Shown in pieces: positions 49,001 through 58,277 of a stretch of DNA of 64,000 bases. The notes under the pieces are model-generated. The model made no database searches. It saw only the letters and a program-made list of their open reading frames with translations, and was not told the origin of the DNA. The position numbers and the translations under genes were made by a program. The stretch comes from Patiria miniata (Eukaryota; Echinodermata; Asteroidea; Valvatida; Asterinidae): the NCBI RefSeq assembly GCF_015706575.1, contig NW_024037050.1:868001-932000 (forward strand), given 5' to 3'. Each line of letters opens with the position of its first letter. The first letter of the stretch is position 1.

Positions 49001-51275
49001 CTGTTGTACATGGCAGTATTAATGAGCAACCCTTTCTCACAAATGTTTTCAATGGGCACATTTTGGATTCACAATTTGAACAGAAAACCCCTTAACTGAA
49101 CAGTGTCTTCCTGAAATGATGTCATAGCAACAGCGCCTTAAATGTTTAAAGAAGTGCACTTTTTCAATAAAATTAACCAAAAAGGGATGTCAAATAATTT
49201 TCATACATTTAAGAGGAGTAGGAAGTTGCACAAAATGTGTTCCTAAGAAAATGTCATCGCATGAACCCTTAGGCGGACAGGCTAAATACCCCCTGTTCAC
49301 TTACCGGGAGCCGCTTTCAATTGAGCCCCTCTTTTATAGGCTCCCGCTTGAAAAGAAAGCGGGTGACCTGTTTCTACAAACCGTCCCACGATTGGCACTC
49401 CCGGCTCCCGCTACAAATAACCATTTTAATAACAATGAATCCTGCGGTTTCATACCCATCAGTGGCGGCTTCTACTCACCGACCCCAAAGACCGGGTACA
49501 AAAGGCAAAAAAAAAGGCGGATGTTAGTTATTCTTATCACCCTGTAGACACTTGTTCAATTTTACGTCAATACCTAATGAGAAAAAGCGGAAAAGAAGTG
49601 TTACGGAAATATGGCGAAAGTTATAATAACAGTTTGTTTTTTAATAAAAAAAAAACCAACTGAGGTGAACTGGCCAGGGATTTAATAAGGGTAGTAAACA
49701 CTCAACAAAGGATCACTTATCCTGTAATTGATCTTTTGTCTGCCCTAAACATACAAGCCCCACTGCAAACTGTCACCATGCACGGCTGTACCGTGTGCGT
49801 TCATGCGTGGACCGTCTCCCGCTTTGGCTTGAAGGGTCCCACACTTCCTCAATAACAATACCGTCTCCCCGTAAATGAACAGGGGGTATTTAGCCCGCCC
49901 GCTTTAACAATTTCTTATTCAATAGGTGTGGCGAGTGAGTTGGAACGTAACCGGCACCATCCTAGCATCTTCCAGTGATGATGGACATGTAAGGCTTTGG
50001 AAAGGTAAGAACCCTACGAGTGCTACAACACTACATAGGCTGGTTTGAATACTGATCGGTGCATTTTCACATGTTCAATCGTTTCCACTGGGAAAACGTC
50101 TATCTGAAAATTTCTAATATTCCTCTCAAAACTTAAAAGACGGGAAGCGTGGAATTCCCTTGATCCCGTTCAACATCCTAGGGCCTCAAAACCAAACCTC
50201 AAAATCACTTTTATGTATCCCCTGTGCTGCAAGGAGTTTTGCCTCCGGCTTATGTCTATTTTAATTTTAAGACTTTTGATATACTCAATGTACCTCAAAA
50301 TCATTTTCAATCAATCAAAACCATCAAAATGTATTTCCTTATGTGGAAAAAAAAAATCCATCATTAATATCTTTTCCCTGAAGTATGGTAATGCTTTCAA
50401 CATTTATAGACTATCCGGCAGTCTCAACTTAAAAGCCATAAGTAATGCCGTAAATGCTTGAGCGTAGGTTTACAAGAGTTATTTATGTTCCATCAAGCAA
50501 TAGGGTCGCTGAACTGTGGGACAGTTGGTTCCAGCAAGTCACTCATGTTCAAGGTAGAATAGATCATTTATCCAAAAATAACCGACCAAATTATTGTTGA
50601 AAAGCTTACTTGGTTTAAAGATAGTAATGGGACTAAAATTGTAAATTCCTGTAAATTTATTCTTTCTGGCACGCTGTCATTTTGAAGAAAACAATATTAA
50701 GGCCATTTCCGAAGATGCGTCAAGTGATGCATTTTTGGAAATTTTCCGTTAGTAGTTGGTTTGTAATTTGGCGAATCCATGAATGGGTGCACGCAAAGCG
50801 TTGACACAACGCATACGCACACGCTGTTGCTAATATTAGTCAGTTCAGTGCAAGACATCTCGTAGCTGCAGTCGGCTGAATGTGAACGTGTCCCGGGTAC
50901 GATTCACACGCAACAATTTTCCACCCTCAAAGAGTAGCAAGAGTGACCCACACAAATACAGCCAATTGTATTTGCCTAAGTCTATATTCAACAAAATGAA
51001 GTCACCGTCAGGCACCCAAAACTTACATTTGTCTCTCCGTCATGCTTTTTTTCTTTTTTCTTGTCCGCTCATTTTAAGCGAACTATTTGGACAACTGGAA
51101 GTGTTTCCAGGAGTTGAAGGGCGACGGTACGGCCATTCCGATGTCGATGCCCAACTTCAATCGCGAACAGCAGCAGCAGCAACAGCAGGCGGCAGGCAAC
51201 GCACGGCTGAACCCTGCCATCCAGGATTCCATGTTTGATGGTCGCAGTGGAAGGTACCATGCCTGGAATTTGTAG
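28091..51275 (+). CDS. SEH1L: Nucleoporin SEH1 (WD40), 12 exons, 370 aa short form
   Basis: Exons are 28091-28201, 30745-30795, 32679-32784, 33862-33902, 34940-35020, 35513-35590, 40596-40648, 41282-41374, 46366-46512, 47630-47705, 49926-50004 and 51079-51275 (stop TAG). All have GT-AG borders and consistent phase, and total 371 codons. The protein follows human SEH1L (360 aa) almost end to end: [112 protein letters not shown] and [20 protein letters not shown]. These make a six-bladed WD40 propeller completed in the family by Nup85 or MIOS. SEH1 acts in the nuclear-pore Y complex, at kinetochores and in GATOR2 (mTORC1 amino-acid sensing). The C-terminal tail has a run of seven Gln (exon 12). 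The short form ends by reading through a donor at 51254; see the alternative exon at 58130. Introns are full of MITEs and LINE tails. Confidence 0.96.
28384..29092. mobile_element. Non-autonomous DNA transposon, family A, copy 2 (interrupted)
   Basis: Homologous to 3165-3628, with ends carrying CAGTGTAGGGCCCCTG at the left and GGGGCCCGTAGATACACAATCGCC at the right; these pair imperfectly as inverted repeats. It is split by the 215-bp element at 28440-28654. It lies in SEH1 intron 1. Confidence 0.72.
28440..28654. mobile_element. hAT-like MITE, 215 bp, with 8-bp target duplication
   Basis: Terminal inverted repeats of 27 bp (GGAAAGATTCCCATATCTGG and onward) are perfect apart from one extra G at the left. 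They are flanked by the 8-bp direct repeat ATTAGAAT (28432-28439 and 28655-28662). The related copy at 3165-3628 reads ATTAGAGT across the site without the insert. The 8-bp duplication points to the hAT superfamily. It is non-coding. Confidence 0.88.
29560..30190 (-). mobile_element. LINE fragment, 3' part of reverse-transcriptase ORF (jockey/CR1-like)
   Basis: Minus-strand translation gives the typical RT C-terminal block [20 protein letters not shown], then [19 protein letters not shown] and [11 protein letters not shown]. After stop codons at about 29943-29950 it continues [36 protein letters not shown] and [11 protein letters not shown]. The order is that of the RT thumb and downstream tail of non-LTR elements found as 'mobile element jockey' polymerases. 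It is 5'-truncated and interrupted, so inactive. It lies in SEH1 intron 1. Confidence 0.85.
30470..30600 (+). mobile_element. tRNA-related SINE head
   Basis: CGGCCTAGTGGTAAAAGTG (A-box-like) is followed about 30 bases later by AAGGTTTGAATCTCGATGG (B-box-like), then an A/G-rich tail. It lacks the acceptor-stem pairing of a working tRNA, so SINE origin is preferred. Confidence 0.5.
30960..31200 (-). mobile_element. LINE 3' end fragment (endonuclease/RT type, RTE-like)
   Basis: Minus-strand translation shows [40 protein letters not shown] and [14 protein letters not shown]. This is the conserved C-terminal tail seen in many endonuclease/reverse-transcriptase LINEs. It is a short 5'-truncated remnant in SEH1 intron 2. 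Confidence 0.72.
31255..31551 (+). mobile_element. LINE 3' end with (TGA)n tail (RTE-like)
   Basis: Plus-strand translation gives [40 protein letters not shown] and RRRGRQKG, then a disrupted WRDEIT region. It ends in (GAT)n at 31531-31551, the microsatellite tail usual for such LINEs. It lies head-to-head with the other LINE tail at 30960-31200. It is inactive. Confidence 0.8.
31611..31651 (+). repeat. (GTCA)n microsatellite
   Basis: A nearly perfect run of GTCA units, preceded by a G-rich tract (31594-31604). Confidence 0.9.
31690..32105. repeat. Region of CCTCAATCCTGCAAAATCCTCC repeats
   Basis: CAATCCTGCAAAATCCTCC and close variants occur at least four times (about 31741, 31791, 31852, 32051), once answered by the complementary GGAGGATTTT near 32095. 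The left edge carries TTTAACCCTAAC. Same family as the element at 33277-33557. Confidence 0.65.
32880..33210. repeat. GTACTC-rich repeat clusters, probable transposon ends
   Basis: AAGTACTCGTACTC-type strings cluster at 32918-33003 and 33147-33195. The right-hand cluster, reverse-complemented, resembles the left (GTTG(C)AGT(G)GAGTAC). This is the same style of subterminal array as 20118-21569 with a different motif. Confidence 0.5.
33277..33557. mobile_element. piggyBac-like MITE with TTAA target sites
   Basis: TTAA at 33273-33276 is followed by CCCTATCCCCCCAG, and GGAGGGTTAGGG precedes TTAA at 33558-33561. TTAA duplication plus CCCTA ends is the piggyBac signature. The body repeats AATCCTCCAAAA. 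It lies in SEH1 intron 3. Confidence 0.6.
35150..35255 (-). mobile_element. tRNA-derived SINE, family S2, copy 2
   Basis: The minus strand reads GGATAGCTCAGTTGGTAGAG, an almost perfect tRNA A box, then a B-box-like GGTTGCAGGTACAAACCC. It ends in the tail shared with 22018-22130 (AATTTCTCTTTTCAAC). The anticodon-arm region does not fold as a usual tRNA and the sequence continues into the SINE tail. It lies in SEH1 intron 5. Confidence 0.7.
36730..36992. mobile_element. MITE with GGGGCGGATCCAGG ends
   Basis: The left end GGGGCGGATCCAGGAATTTT pairs with the right end TTGGATCCGCGCCTGGG. The interior has poly-G and the string GGGCGCTGTTCAAATC, which recurs near 47920. A lone right-end match (CCGGATCCGCCCTTG) is at 61611-61625. 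Such ends are usual for hAT-like MITEs. Confidence 0.65.
37450..37948. mobile_element. piggyBac-like MITE, larger relative (499 bp)
   Basis: TTAA (37446-37449) is followed by CCCGAACAACCC, and GGGGTTAGGG precedes TTAA (37949-37952). The interior repeats TTGGAGTTTGGCAG(G/T)TTTGGTACC on one side and its complement on the other, so it can fold back. It lies in SEH1 intron 6. Confidence 0.6.
38097..38347 (+). mobile_element. Half copy of the TTAA-flanked hairpin element
   Basis: Nearly identical to the loop and right arm of the element at 39863-40338 (ACTACGCTGCATCGGGAGTC to TTCCACAACCTCT, ending in TTAA). The left arm is missing. Confidence 0.8.
38728..39209. mobile_element. Tc1/mariner-type hairpin MITE, copy 1 (482 bp)
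   Basis: Full-length inverted repeat: CAGGGTGAGTAAAC at the left, TTTACTCGCCCTG at the right, with TA on each side (38726-38727, 39210-39211). The arms include AGCTTTCTTTTAGTACAAGA and its complement, meeting at CAGCAAAACGAAAAC/GTTTTCGTTTTGCTG. Relatives lie at 46580-47275 and 60602-61120. TA duplication and the end sequence fit Tc1/mariner. It is non-coding. Confidence 0.85.
39863..40338. mobile_element. Hairpin MITE flanked by TTAA (476 bp)
   Basis: Near-perfect palindrome with arms of about 225 bp (AGAGGTTGTGGAATGCTCGA at the left end and its complement at the right) around a loop of about 23 bases. TTAA flanks both ends (39859-39862, 40339-40342), suggesting piggyBac-type mobilisation, though the ends do not start with CCC. 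High arm identity implies a young copy. It lies 0.25 kb before SEH1 exon 7. Confidence 0.8.
40668..40800 (+). repeat. Dispersed repeat, family D, copy 1
   Basis: Matches the reverse complement of 42695-42845: CAGAAAGT(A/G)TAGTGCAAACG, AATGGAGTACGCGCGTG, TTCACGGGCTGAATCAC and TTCACACACATTTTG. Together the two copies form an inverted pair 1.9 kb apart around SEH1 exon 8. Confidence 0.72.
41815..42030 (+). repeat. Dispersed repeat, family C, copy 2
   Basis: Homologous to 22735-22960 and 53060-53280. It lies in SEH1 intron 8. Confidence 0.65.
42695..42845 (-). repeat. Dispersed repeat, family D, copy 2
   Basis: Inverted partner of 40668-40800. Confidence 0.72.
43147..44146. mobile_element. Long-inverted-repeat (foldback) element, about 1 kb
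   Basis: Two arms of about 190 bp (43147-43345 and 43957-44146) are reverse complements at roughly 80-85 percent by eye, sharing CTTCGGGTCGTCCTAATTTT, TCGATTTTTTGTGACTGCGT and CTCCACGTCCGTGG. The GC-richer loop of about 610 bp (43346-43956) has no recognisable ORF. No clear target duplication is seen. It lies in SEH1 intron 8. Confidence 0.72.
46075..46315 (-). mobile_element. tRNA-derived SINE with conserved central block
   Basis: The minus strand has a B-box-like CCAGGTTCGAATCTCACCTG and an A-box-like CAGGTTGGCCTAGCAGT. On the plus strand GAGGTGGGAGGAAAAGCCCA, followed by GAGAAAAACTC, resembles the GTGGGAGGAAACC...GGAGAAAACCC core I recall from many vertebrate and marine-invertebrate SINEs. 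It sits about 50 bp before SEH1 exon 9. Confidence 0.62.
46580..47275. mobile_element. Tc1/mariner-type hairpin MITE, copy 2 (696 bp, with unique centre)
   Basis: Ends CAGGCTGAGTC and GACTCGCCCTG, flanked by TA (46578-46579, 47276-47277). The arms are related to 38728-39209, with a centre of about 250 bp (about 46830-47075) absent from the other copies. It lies in SEH1 intron 9. Confidence 0.8.
47291..47600. mobile_element. AGGCC-A(n) MITE, copy 1, abutting SEH1 exon 10
   Basis: The left end AGGCC plus a poly-A run, then GTCTCCGGTTTCTGGTATG, is mirrored at the right by CATACCAGAAACCGGAGACG, poly-T and GGCCT. The right end lies 29 bases before the exon 10 acceptor. Confidence 0.8.
48117..48506. 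mobile_element. AGGCC-A(n) MITE, copy 2
   Basis: Same terminal design as 47291-47600 (AGGCC, poly-A, TCGGTCTCTGGTCA, mirrored by TGACCAGAGACCGA, poly-T, GGCCT). The centre differs and includes long T runs (48186-48223). Confidence 0.78.
48640..49210 (+). repeat. Dispersed repeat, family E, copy 1
   Basis: Homologous over about 560 bp to 55060-55630, including CACCTTTGTGTC, AACCTCAATGTTACAGCTAT, ACATGGCAGTATT and AAGAAGTGCACTTTT. The copy at 55060 contains a CGCCCTCTGTTGTCAAG stretch absent here. The class is not known. Confidence 0.7.
49263..49912. mobile_element. DNA transposon with GGCTAAATACCCCCTGTTCA ends (about 650 bp)
   Basis: GGACAGGCTAAATACCCCCT at the left is mirrored by AGGGGGTATTTAGCCCGCCC at the right, with further pairing at CCGGGAG/CTCCCCG. 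The right end is about 14 bp before SEH1 exon 11. It is non-coding. Confidence 0.7.
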
Positions 51276-51309
51276 ATCAGAGAAGAAAAAAAAGGCCACT
51301 TTTTACAAA

Positions 51310-51315
51310 AATAAA
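51310..51315 (+). terminator. Polyadenylation signal for the short SEH1 form
   Basis: AATAAA lies 35 bases after the exon 12 stop codon and is followed by GT-rich sequence. It would make exon 12 a composite terminal exon: cleavage here gives the short form, while splicing from 51253 gives the long form. Confidence 0.5.
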
Positions 51316-52236
51316 ATGGCTCCAAATCAGTTGAAACACATCTGCACACTGCGCCGTTCATTGCTGTCATCATCCTCACGGCTTCAGACAACCATCGCCA
51401 GTTGTCACCATCTGTTGCTTTGGTAACTCGTGAAAGCATCAGCTGTTGCTATGGTAACGAGTGAAAATCTAAACCTCAGAAGATGCGGAAAAAAGTGATC
51501 AAGGTGGTTTTTTTGTGTCTCCCGGAAAGCACTGGAGAAGAACACTTCTGTTTTGCAACTGACAACATTTGTGAGACCCTTTCAGAAGTTTTTTTCAACG
51601 TTTTGCTTAGAGCCATGGCCAAACATTGACGGTGTTGTTTACTTCTGTTTGCCTCTCTTGGCACCGATTCGTGGGCTCCACACAAGAACTGTAGAGGGCG
51701 GTTCATGTGTGGCATGCACAGGACCATAATATTTTCAATTGTAGGCCAAAAAAAACTAGCATCATCCCATTTAAAACCAGTGACTAAAAAGGCAGTAAAA
51801 ATGTTTGCCTTGTTGAGCAATCGACCTTATGCGTTGAGGTGGAGCCAGAGAGCTGTGGTTTTGTATTGCTTGGGTAGGCATGAGGAAACCTTTGGAACAT
51901 TCATTGTTACTAAATTAAAGTAACCAAAAACACCCCTGAGGTACCCATGGGCGTGGCAGGATTGTTTTTAGAGGGGGGGGGGGCAAAGCACTCATCAGAA
52001 GTGAAGGGAAAAATCACCGGCCCTGGAAAAATCGAGAGGGGTGCTGGACATCACTCAACGTTTTGTTGAAAACCGTCCACGTTGTTGAATATACATTACA
52101 TTTACAGTAATATGATTTGCACCTGGTCTTCCTTTTTTTTTTTTTTTTTTCTTTTTTCTTTTTTTCCTTTCTTGTCTATTCAAGGGCGGGGGCAAGTGCA
52201 CCCCCTTGCTGCCCCCTTGCAACCCCCATGGCGGTA

Positions 52237-52641
52237 CAGTGGAATGCCGCTATAACGAACACCGCGGTATCCACAACAAATGTTCGTAATGGCGATCGTT
52301 CGGTATAGCGATTTTAAGCTTCCTGTACTCAATTTTCAATAATTAGCGCTTTTCAGAACTTCACCCTGCACACCCTGGTAGTTACTGAAAGACGAATTTG
52401 AACACGTGCCGACTATTGAATCATGTAACTACACGGTTTTTGAGCTTAATACCTTCAGCAATGGGTGGCTGTCCCCTTCTATTCGTTGGGGAAATAATAG
52501 CCACTTGTCGCTCTTCTGTTGACATTTTTCAACAACAATGTTGGGTACGTTTTGTACACACACAAAATTGGGAGCCAGGGACAATGTTCGGTATAGCCGA
52601 ATATTTGGTATAGCGGTGTTCGGTATTGTGACGTTCCACTG
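52237..52641. mobile_element. pogo/Tc1-like MITE (405 bp)
   Basis: The left end CAGTGGAATGCCGCTATAAC and the right end (reverse-complemented) CAGTGGAACGTCACAATACC match, flanked by TA (52235-52236, 52642-52643). ATAACGAAC and GGTATAGCG repeats near both ends are typical of pogo-group elements. Confidence 0.8.
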
Positions 52642-52856
52642 TACCTGCAACGCATAAGGTTTGTTATGTTCTGTATCTTCGCAGCTGACAGCAAATTTGA
52701 TCATTTGTTCTCATGACGCTAGCATCATGCTTTGCTGTCCTCCCCTGCCTCATCTTTATAACTCATCGAGAATCCAGTAAGACAATTTATTTTGGTCTTA
52801 GATCGATTCGTCCAAATTCTTTTGCCTAATGAGCAAGATTTTTTTTATGTAAAGAT

Positions 52857-53698
52857 CAGGGTGCTCACAGTCATCGGAAACACCTGGAATTTAAGGCTGT
52901 CATGGAAAGTCATGGAAAAGAGTCATGGAATTTTGTTATTTTACAAGGAATCGTTGAAAGTTGAAAGAAAAAAGGTCACGGCATCCTGCACGACCCATGT
53001 GTGATGTTGCGTAATATCGTTCAGTGCAGTTGCTATAGTTGAAGTGGCATTCAGAACTTTTAATATACAACATTTGCTTTTGTTGTAATTTTCAGAAACG
53101 GATAGATTTGGGGGTTAGTATTTTATAGCAAATATAGTGAAACACTGAGCTATTTAAAGTCTTGTGTTTATAGATGTTGGAAAAACCAAGAAAACAAATG
53201 CTGTTCTTGTAGTCTGGTTCCCTGATCTCAGACGAAACGGAGCAATTTATAGACGTCGGGGAACCAGACTAGCTGGCTTGGAACGGATGTGTAACCATTT
53301 GCAAACAAAATGTGGACTAACTAACTTTGGTAAATTGGGGCAGTATTTGAAAAAAGTCGGGTTTTTTCCGACGATGATCGGTAGACCATCGTTGGAAATC
53401 GATACAAAAAAAATCCACTTTTCTTGAAAAAGACAGCACACCAGGTGCCACGATTTCACAGGACGTTTGAGACTATTATTCCCTCACAGTCCAGTGAGGT
53501 ATTTCATAATAATTTGGTAGTTTTGTTTTGTTGATGTTCGCAAATGTTGTATATTACCTTTCACGCTTATTTTCAGTGTGATGACTGACCAGTGTATTGT
53601 GAATAGGTAGGGATTGGCCATGGAAAGCCCTCATTTTGTCCTGGAAAAGAAATGAAATTGTCAAGGAATTTTGTTTAAAAATTTCTGTGAGAACCCTG
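52857..53698. mobile_element. hAT-like non-autonomous element containing a family C repeat
   Basis: The ends are CAGGGTGCTCACAG and, reverse-complemented, CAGGGTTCTCACAG. Inside both ends lie GTCATGGAAAGTCATGGAAA-like repeats (52902-52950, 53610-53680). The family C repeat occupies 53060-53570. No clear 8-bp target duplication was found. Confidence 0.6.
53060..53570 (+). repeat. Dispersed repeat, family C, copy 3 (longest intact stretch)
   Basis: Homologous to 22735-23560 and 41815-42030. It contains a CCGACGATGATCGG...CCATCGTTGGAAATCG dyad. Confidence 0.65.
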
Positions 53699-55059
53699 AA
53701 TCATCTTTAACTACCTAAATGTGTCAAGCGTAAGGGTCAGGGGTCAAGTCCACAGAGCTATTAAGCAGAAAAGAAATTGCTTAGTAAACTCATGTGTTTA
53801 GCAAAAATCGGCAGGGAACCAGTCACACACAATGTACAATGCATGAAGTATTGGCTGGTAACCTGTTTCTTCTAAGCAAATAGTTTCTACGAAACTTGGT
53901 ACGGAAAGTGCCACATTTGGAGCTTGCTTTCCCTGTGCTCTTTAACAAACTTAACTCTTTTTTTTTTCTTCTCTTTATGAGTTTTCAACTTGCACTTTCG
54001 TTTCCAACGGGAAAAAAAAGGGGTTGTTGTTTTTGTTTTTTTCATCGGCAACATTCTGGAAAAAAAACTTTCTATTTTTGGGCATGAACAGATCTGCCTT
54101 GCGAGCATTTGATTTATTTTAGCTTAAAGGGATCTGTACCATCACTTTACAGTATCATTCAAATATTGTCTGAGCCCTACAACAGTTTTTAACCCCAACA
54201 TCACAGTGAATTATGCAAGTAGTATCAGGTGTAATTAAAAGGAGCCTGCCATGAAAGTAAAAATCTATTAAAATTGACCTCAAAATGCCTTTATTTATAC
54301 TTACCTTTTTAGCATTTCGACAAATGTGATTATTGTGGAAATTTGGACCCCTACATTGACACTTTTTTATAATTATATGCAAAAAAGCACACATTTGATT
54401 AGTGAGTATTCCTATAGTGATGTTATGAAACATGTTTTTTTGGATTGGTGAAATAAAGATACAAAAAAAAAATATTCATAGAAATTGTGGGTCCTCTTTT
54501 ATTTTTTTGTTTAAAACCTTGAGTGTGCTCGTTTCTTGACAAACTGGCACAATTCGCAGGCAAAATGATATTGCTAGATAGTAACTGCCACTCACAAGTG
54601 TTGCGATAACAAAGCATGCCAGCACATACTACCCAGTTCGTTAGGGCCGTTTCTCAATTTCTCAATCTTTTGTTTTGTTTCCAGTATCGGCTTTCTCTCT
54701 GGCCCTGGAACAATTTGCATAATATGTTGGAACCACACTAGAAAGACACCATACTTATTGTCCTGAACCACAGAATGTGATAGTCCTGTGGTAGAACAAA
54801 ATGGACACTTGGTTTAATGTTGTTTCCAAAGTCAAGGCCTGAAATAATGGAGTTTGTCGCCTAAAGGCAAACGCCTGGAGGCAAGGCTGATGATCAATCC
54901 GAGGTTTGGGAAACGGCAAAGGCGAAACTAGCTTGATAAATGAAATCTCTTAATTTTCTTGTAACTAAAATCAGTGACCGAATCCTCACGCTATACACTT
55001 AGCCAGCAGCTCATTGCGTACATGTACTGTGCATATCATTTCATTCAGCTATGCATTTT

Positions 55060-55630
55060 TTTTCAACAGCTATCTTGTTTTAAAAGCAAACATAAAGAGC
55101 CCATGCATGCACTGTAATGTTTTTTCAATGCAATCCTAGGAAACACACCTTTGTGTCTTATTTAACCTTATTTTCAATTTTCGTTTTGCCATTTTCAAGG
55201 GCATTTTGGCGCCTTTTTGGTTTTTATGCTTATGCGAGTTTTATACATATATATATATATATTCATGAGCGAAAGTGTGATGTCATTTCAGGCGACAACC
55301 TCAATGTTACAGCTATTTCAGCACAAAAAGTTGCCAGATTTGGTTGATTTGCTGTCATCAATTTGCTTTTCTTTGGTGATTCTTGTTTTACCAGTACATG
55401 GCAGTATTTAAAGCCAATGAGCAAACTTTCCTCCCAAATGTTTTCAATGAGCACATGTTTGGTACGTAATTTGAACTGTAAACCCTAAAATGAACAGTAT
55501 CTTCCTGAAATGACATCACAGCAACAGCGCCCTCTGTTGTCAAGAAAAGCGTGGACAATTTTAAATGTTTAAAGAAGTGCACTTTTGCAAAACAATTAAC
55601 CCAAAAGGGATGTCAAATAGTTTTTATACA
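55060..55630 (+). repeat. Dispersed repeat, family E, copy 2
   Basis: See 48640-49210. A (TA)n stretch (55247-55262) lies inside. Confidence 0.7.
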
Positions 55631-55869
55631 CTTACGTGCAGAAGAAAATTGCAAAAGAATATGTTCCGAAGAGAAAATCACTTCATGCCCTTTAAGTGGA
55701 AAAATGTTTGTTTCTCTGCCGAGTTTTCTGCGTCAAATACAAATGGACTCGTCAAAAAGGGGAATCAGTATTGTTTAAAGTCGCCTATCCTTCAACTTTT
55801 CTGTCAACTTTTCAATGACAATATGTGTGTAAAAGCCCCCACCCCACCCTCCCCGCCAAGTTCATGACT

Positions 55870-58129
55870 AATACAACTTTATTCTCCTGAATAAAATTAT
55901 CACTCAATTGAAATCAGGGAACCATATCATGTCCACTGGCCTCGTTCCAAAAACACTGCATAGGAATGTTGAAGGGTATTCAATCTTCATTAGGGGTCTT
56001 GATTGTGCTACAAAATAAGTGAACAAAATTAGGCCTATATATACACACACTATTAATAGGCAATGCAGATAGGAATAACTCGTTATGAAACTTCACTTTT
56101 AACCATTTTTTTTTTCAGAAACGGGAGATTGTCCACACACCCACACAAAAATCAGGCATAAGGTCTTCGTCACTCAAAAGTTTGTTTCAGCCATGTTGTC
56201 TTTGATTCATTTCTGACGATTTTTCCCACCTATACCCTGTTTCTCGGATATTATTTGGCTTGACCTGACTAGTCCGGAAAAATCCAACGCGTGGAAGGAA
56301 AAACAGTCGTGAAAAAAAAATATTTACTTATTTTGGCGCGCACATTATAACGGCAATGGTAGTTACAGTTGGTGTATACGTGCTTTTTGGGTGTGGCACC
56401 TTGAAAAATAGATTTTTAAATTGAATTGATAATTATCTAGCTTTACATTAGTTATGATCTTTCCAATGAGACATCGCACGAAAAAAAAATCGGCCCATGA
56501 CAAGTAATACATTTATTTATTCCCACTTTTGAATTAAAAGCGGGACGCTCCAAATTCGGTTTGAATAGTGTGCGCAATTTCTGAACTGGAGTGCGCCATT
56601 TAAAACCAATTGTTAAAACTGTATAAAGGCCTGCAAAAACAAGCAAGCAAATATATTTGTTACAGGACATATATTCCTTTAAATTTCGTTCGGAAAAGAA
56701 AATGGAAATTTTGAAAAAGCACGTATATACCAAAACTGGCTATTTTGGGGTCTACGGTCTTAAAGTTATTTGCATATAAGAATCGGTGAAATGATTTATA
56801 CATGAACACAGACGTCCATTCTGAACATAGAATGCGTGAAAAACCATGGAAAGAAAAAATCGTTTTCGACATCACAATTATTATGTCAACTGTTGAAAGT
56901 TAGGAAGTACTTGAAAATAGTAGCCCTGCATGAGTGAACATCCGATTAAGTGTGACCACAATCTCACTTGTTTATATGATGAGCGTTTTGTCTGACACTT
57001 TTTCATTCTGACACTTTTTCATTACACAAAGGCTAAAAGGAAAAGCGAGTAGTTTTTGAACCTTTTCTTTCTTCACACGATGTACGCAGTTATCAAAAAG
57101 TTATGTGATGTGCCATTATTACTGTCCTATTTGCCCTAGCTGTTGTGAACAATTTTTTCAGGAGCATGACTCGGCCCAGTGTTATTGTGAAGGCTGTGCA
57201 CTTCTTTACGACACATATAGGATCATTTGCATTCATCCCACAAGTAACATACCGAACTATTATCAAAAAGCTTATACTTGGATTAAAATATGGTACTGGT
57301 GCTAAACACCCTGTGAAATTATTCCGTCTGGCTTGCTGTCATTCAGAAGAAATCAAGAAATGTGGGTGATTTCCAACGATCAGTCAATTGACTGATGTTT
57401 GGAAATTAAGGGTTCTATATGGACGAAATCGTGTTTTGTGATCAAAAGGTTGTGCTTGGTTTTTCATTTTTCTTCGAAAAGTGTGATATCCATTGGGCTG
57501 AACTTCAACACGGGTTAGGTTTTAACATCCTTCTTTGGATTTTGAGTGGTGATATCATTGGAAACTAACACAATGTAGAAGAGCTACACGATCCTGACAT
57601 CATCCTGCATGCATTTAAAAAAAAATATGCAAGATGGTTTCTCTGGCTCTTGAGAACTTACCGGAAACTATAGTCACATGGGAAAACACGCACAGATCGT
57701 TATAGTTTGCGACGTGTGTTTTATTCACCGTATAATCCTCGTATATAGCTTTTCTGTTCAATAATCCTGACAAAAAACATATACTTCGTTTTCAGTTGCG
57801 CCTAGACGACCTGTTGAAATTTGATTTTTTTTTTAGGTAAAATCTACCTCTTATGGAAAAATTGAAATTTCTTAGTGGTTGCGTTCCTGTGCATATAGGC
57901 CTAGAGTGAAACTCTGGAATAGTTGATTTCTTGTGAAAATATATACAAAATGTTTTGATATATTTTGAAAAAGAATAACTCCAGTGGATACTCCAGTGAA
58001 AACTCGATCTTTTCGATAGAATGAATGAAAGTCTAAATCGTCTGCTCCCTAATTTCGTTTGCGTGCATTATATAGAGCGAATTTTCACTCTGGAAATTAG
58101 AGAGTTGTGTTTTTTTATCTTGACTCCAG
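55870..58129 (+). other. Putative last SEH1 intron, no gene recognised
   Basis: AT-rich, without a recognisable exon, RNA gene or clear transposon ends. If the exon at 58130 is used, this is intron. Confidence 0.4.
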
Positions 58130-58277
58130 TGGATTATCTGGCGGGCTAGGCTCGCCACCGCCACACCACTACCCACGGCGGCAGACAGCACCAAGTGGCC
58201 GGTCCTTCGAAGGCTACGAGATCCTAAGCACCAGCCCGTTGGGCCCACCGCATTACCACCAGTACGGCACGCCGTAA
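58130..58277 (+). CDS. SEH1L: Candidate alternative terminal exon of SEH1 (long isoform tail, 48 codons)
   Basis: A pyrimidine-rich acceptor (GTGTTTTTTTATCTTGACTCCAG) is followed by a GC-rich open stretch of 148 bases ending in TAA. Joined to the donor at 51253|51254 (GGAAG|GTACCA), the phase fits exactly: AG from exon 12 plus T makes Ser364. It adds GLSGGLGSPPPHHYPRRQTA, then PSGRSFEGYEILSTS and PLGPPHYHQYGTP, for a 412-aa protein. Human SEH1L has a 360-aa form and a 421-aa form whose extra tail is also Pro-rich and contains a YPHPRRR-like patch, and the two human forms diverge at the corresponding place. The upstream reading frame is closed by a TAG near 58099, so this is an exon rather than a longer ORF. 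The donor is weak (GTACCA), which fits optional use. It could instead belong to an unrelated gene. Confidence 0.5.

Noticed and set aside
49251-49547. 98-codon open frame
   Set aside because: It lies within the inverted-repeat transposon at 49263-49912 and shows no transposase motif.
50213-50560. Possible LINE 3' tail after the 82-codon frame
   Set aside because: Only a faint resemblance ([11 protein letters not shown]-like); no adjoining RT block, so not listed.
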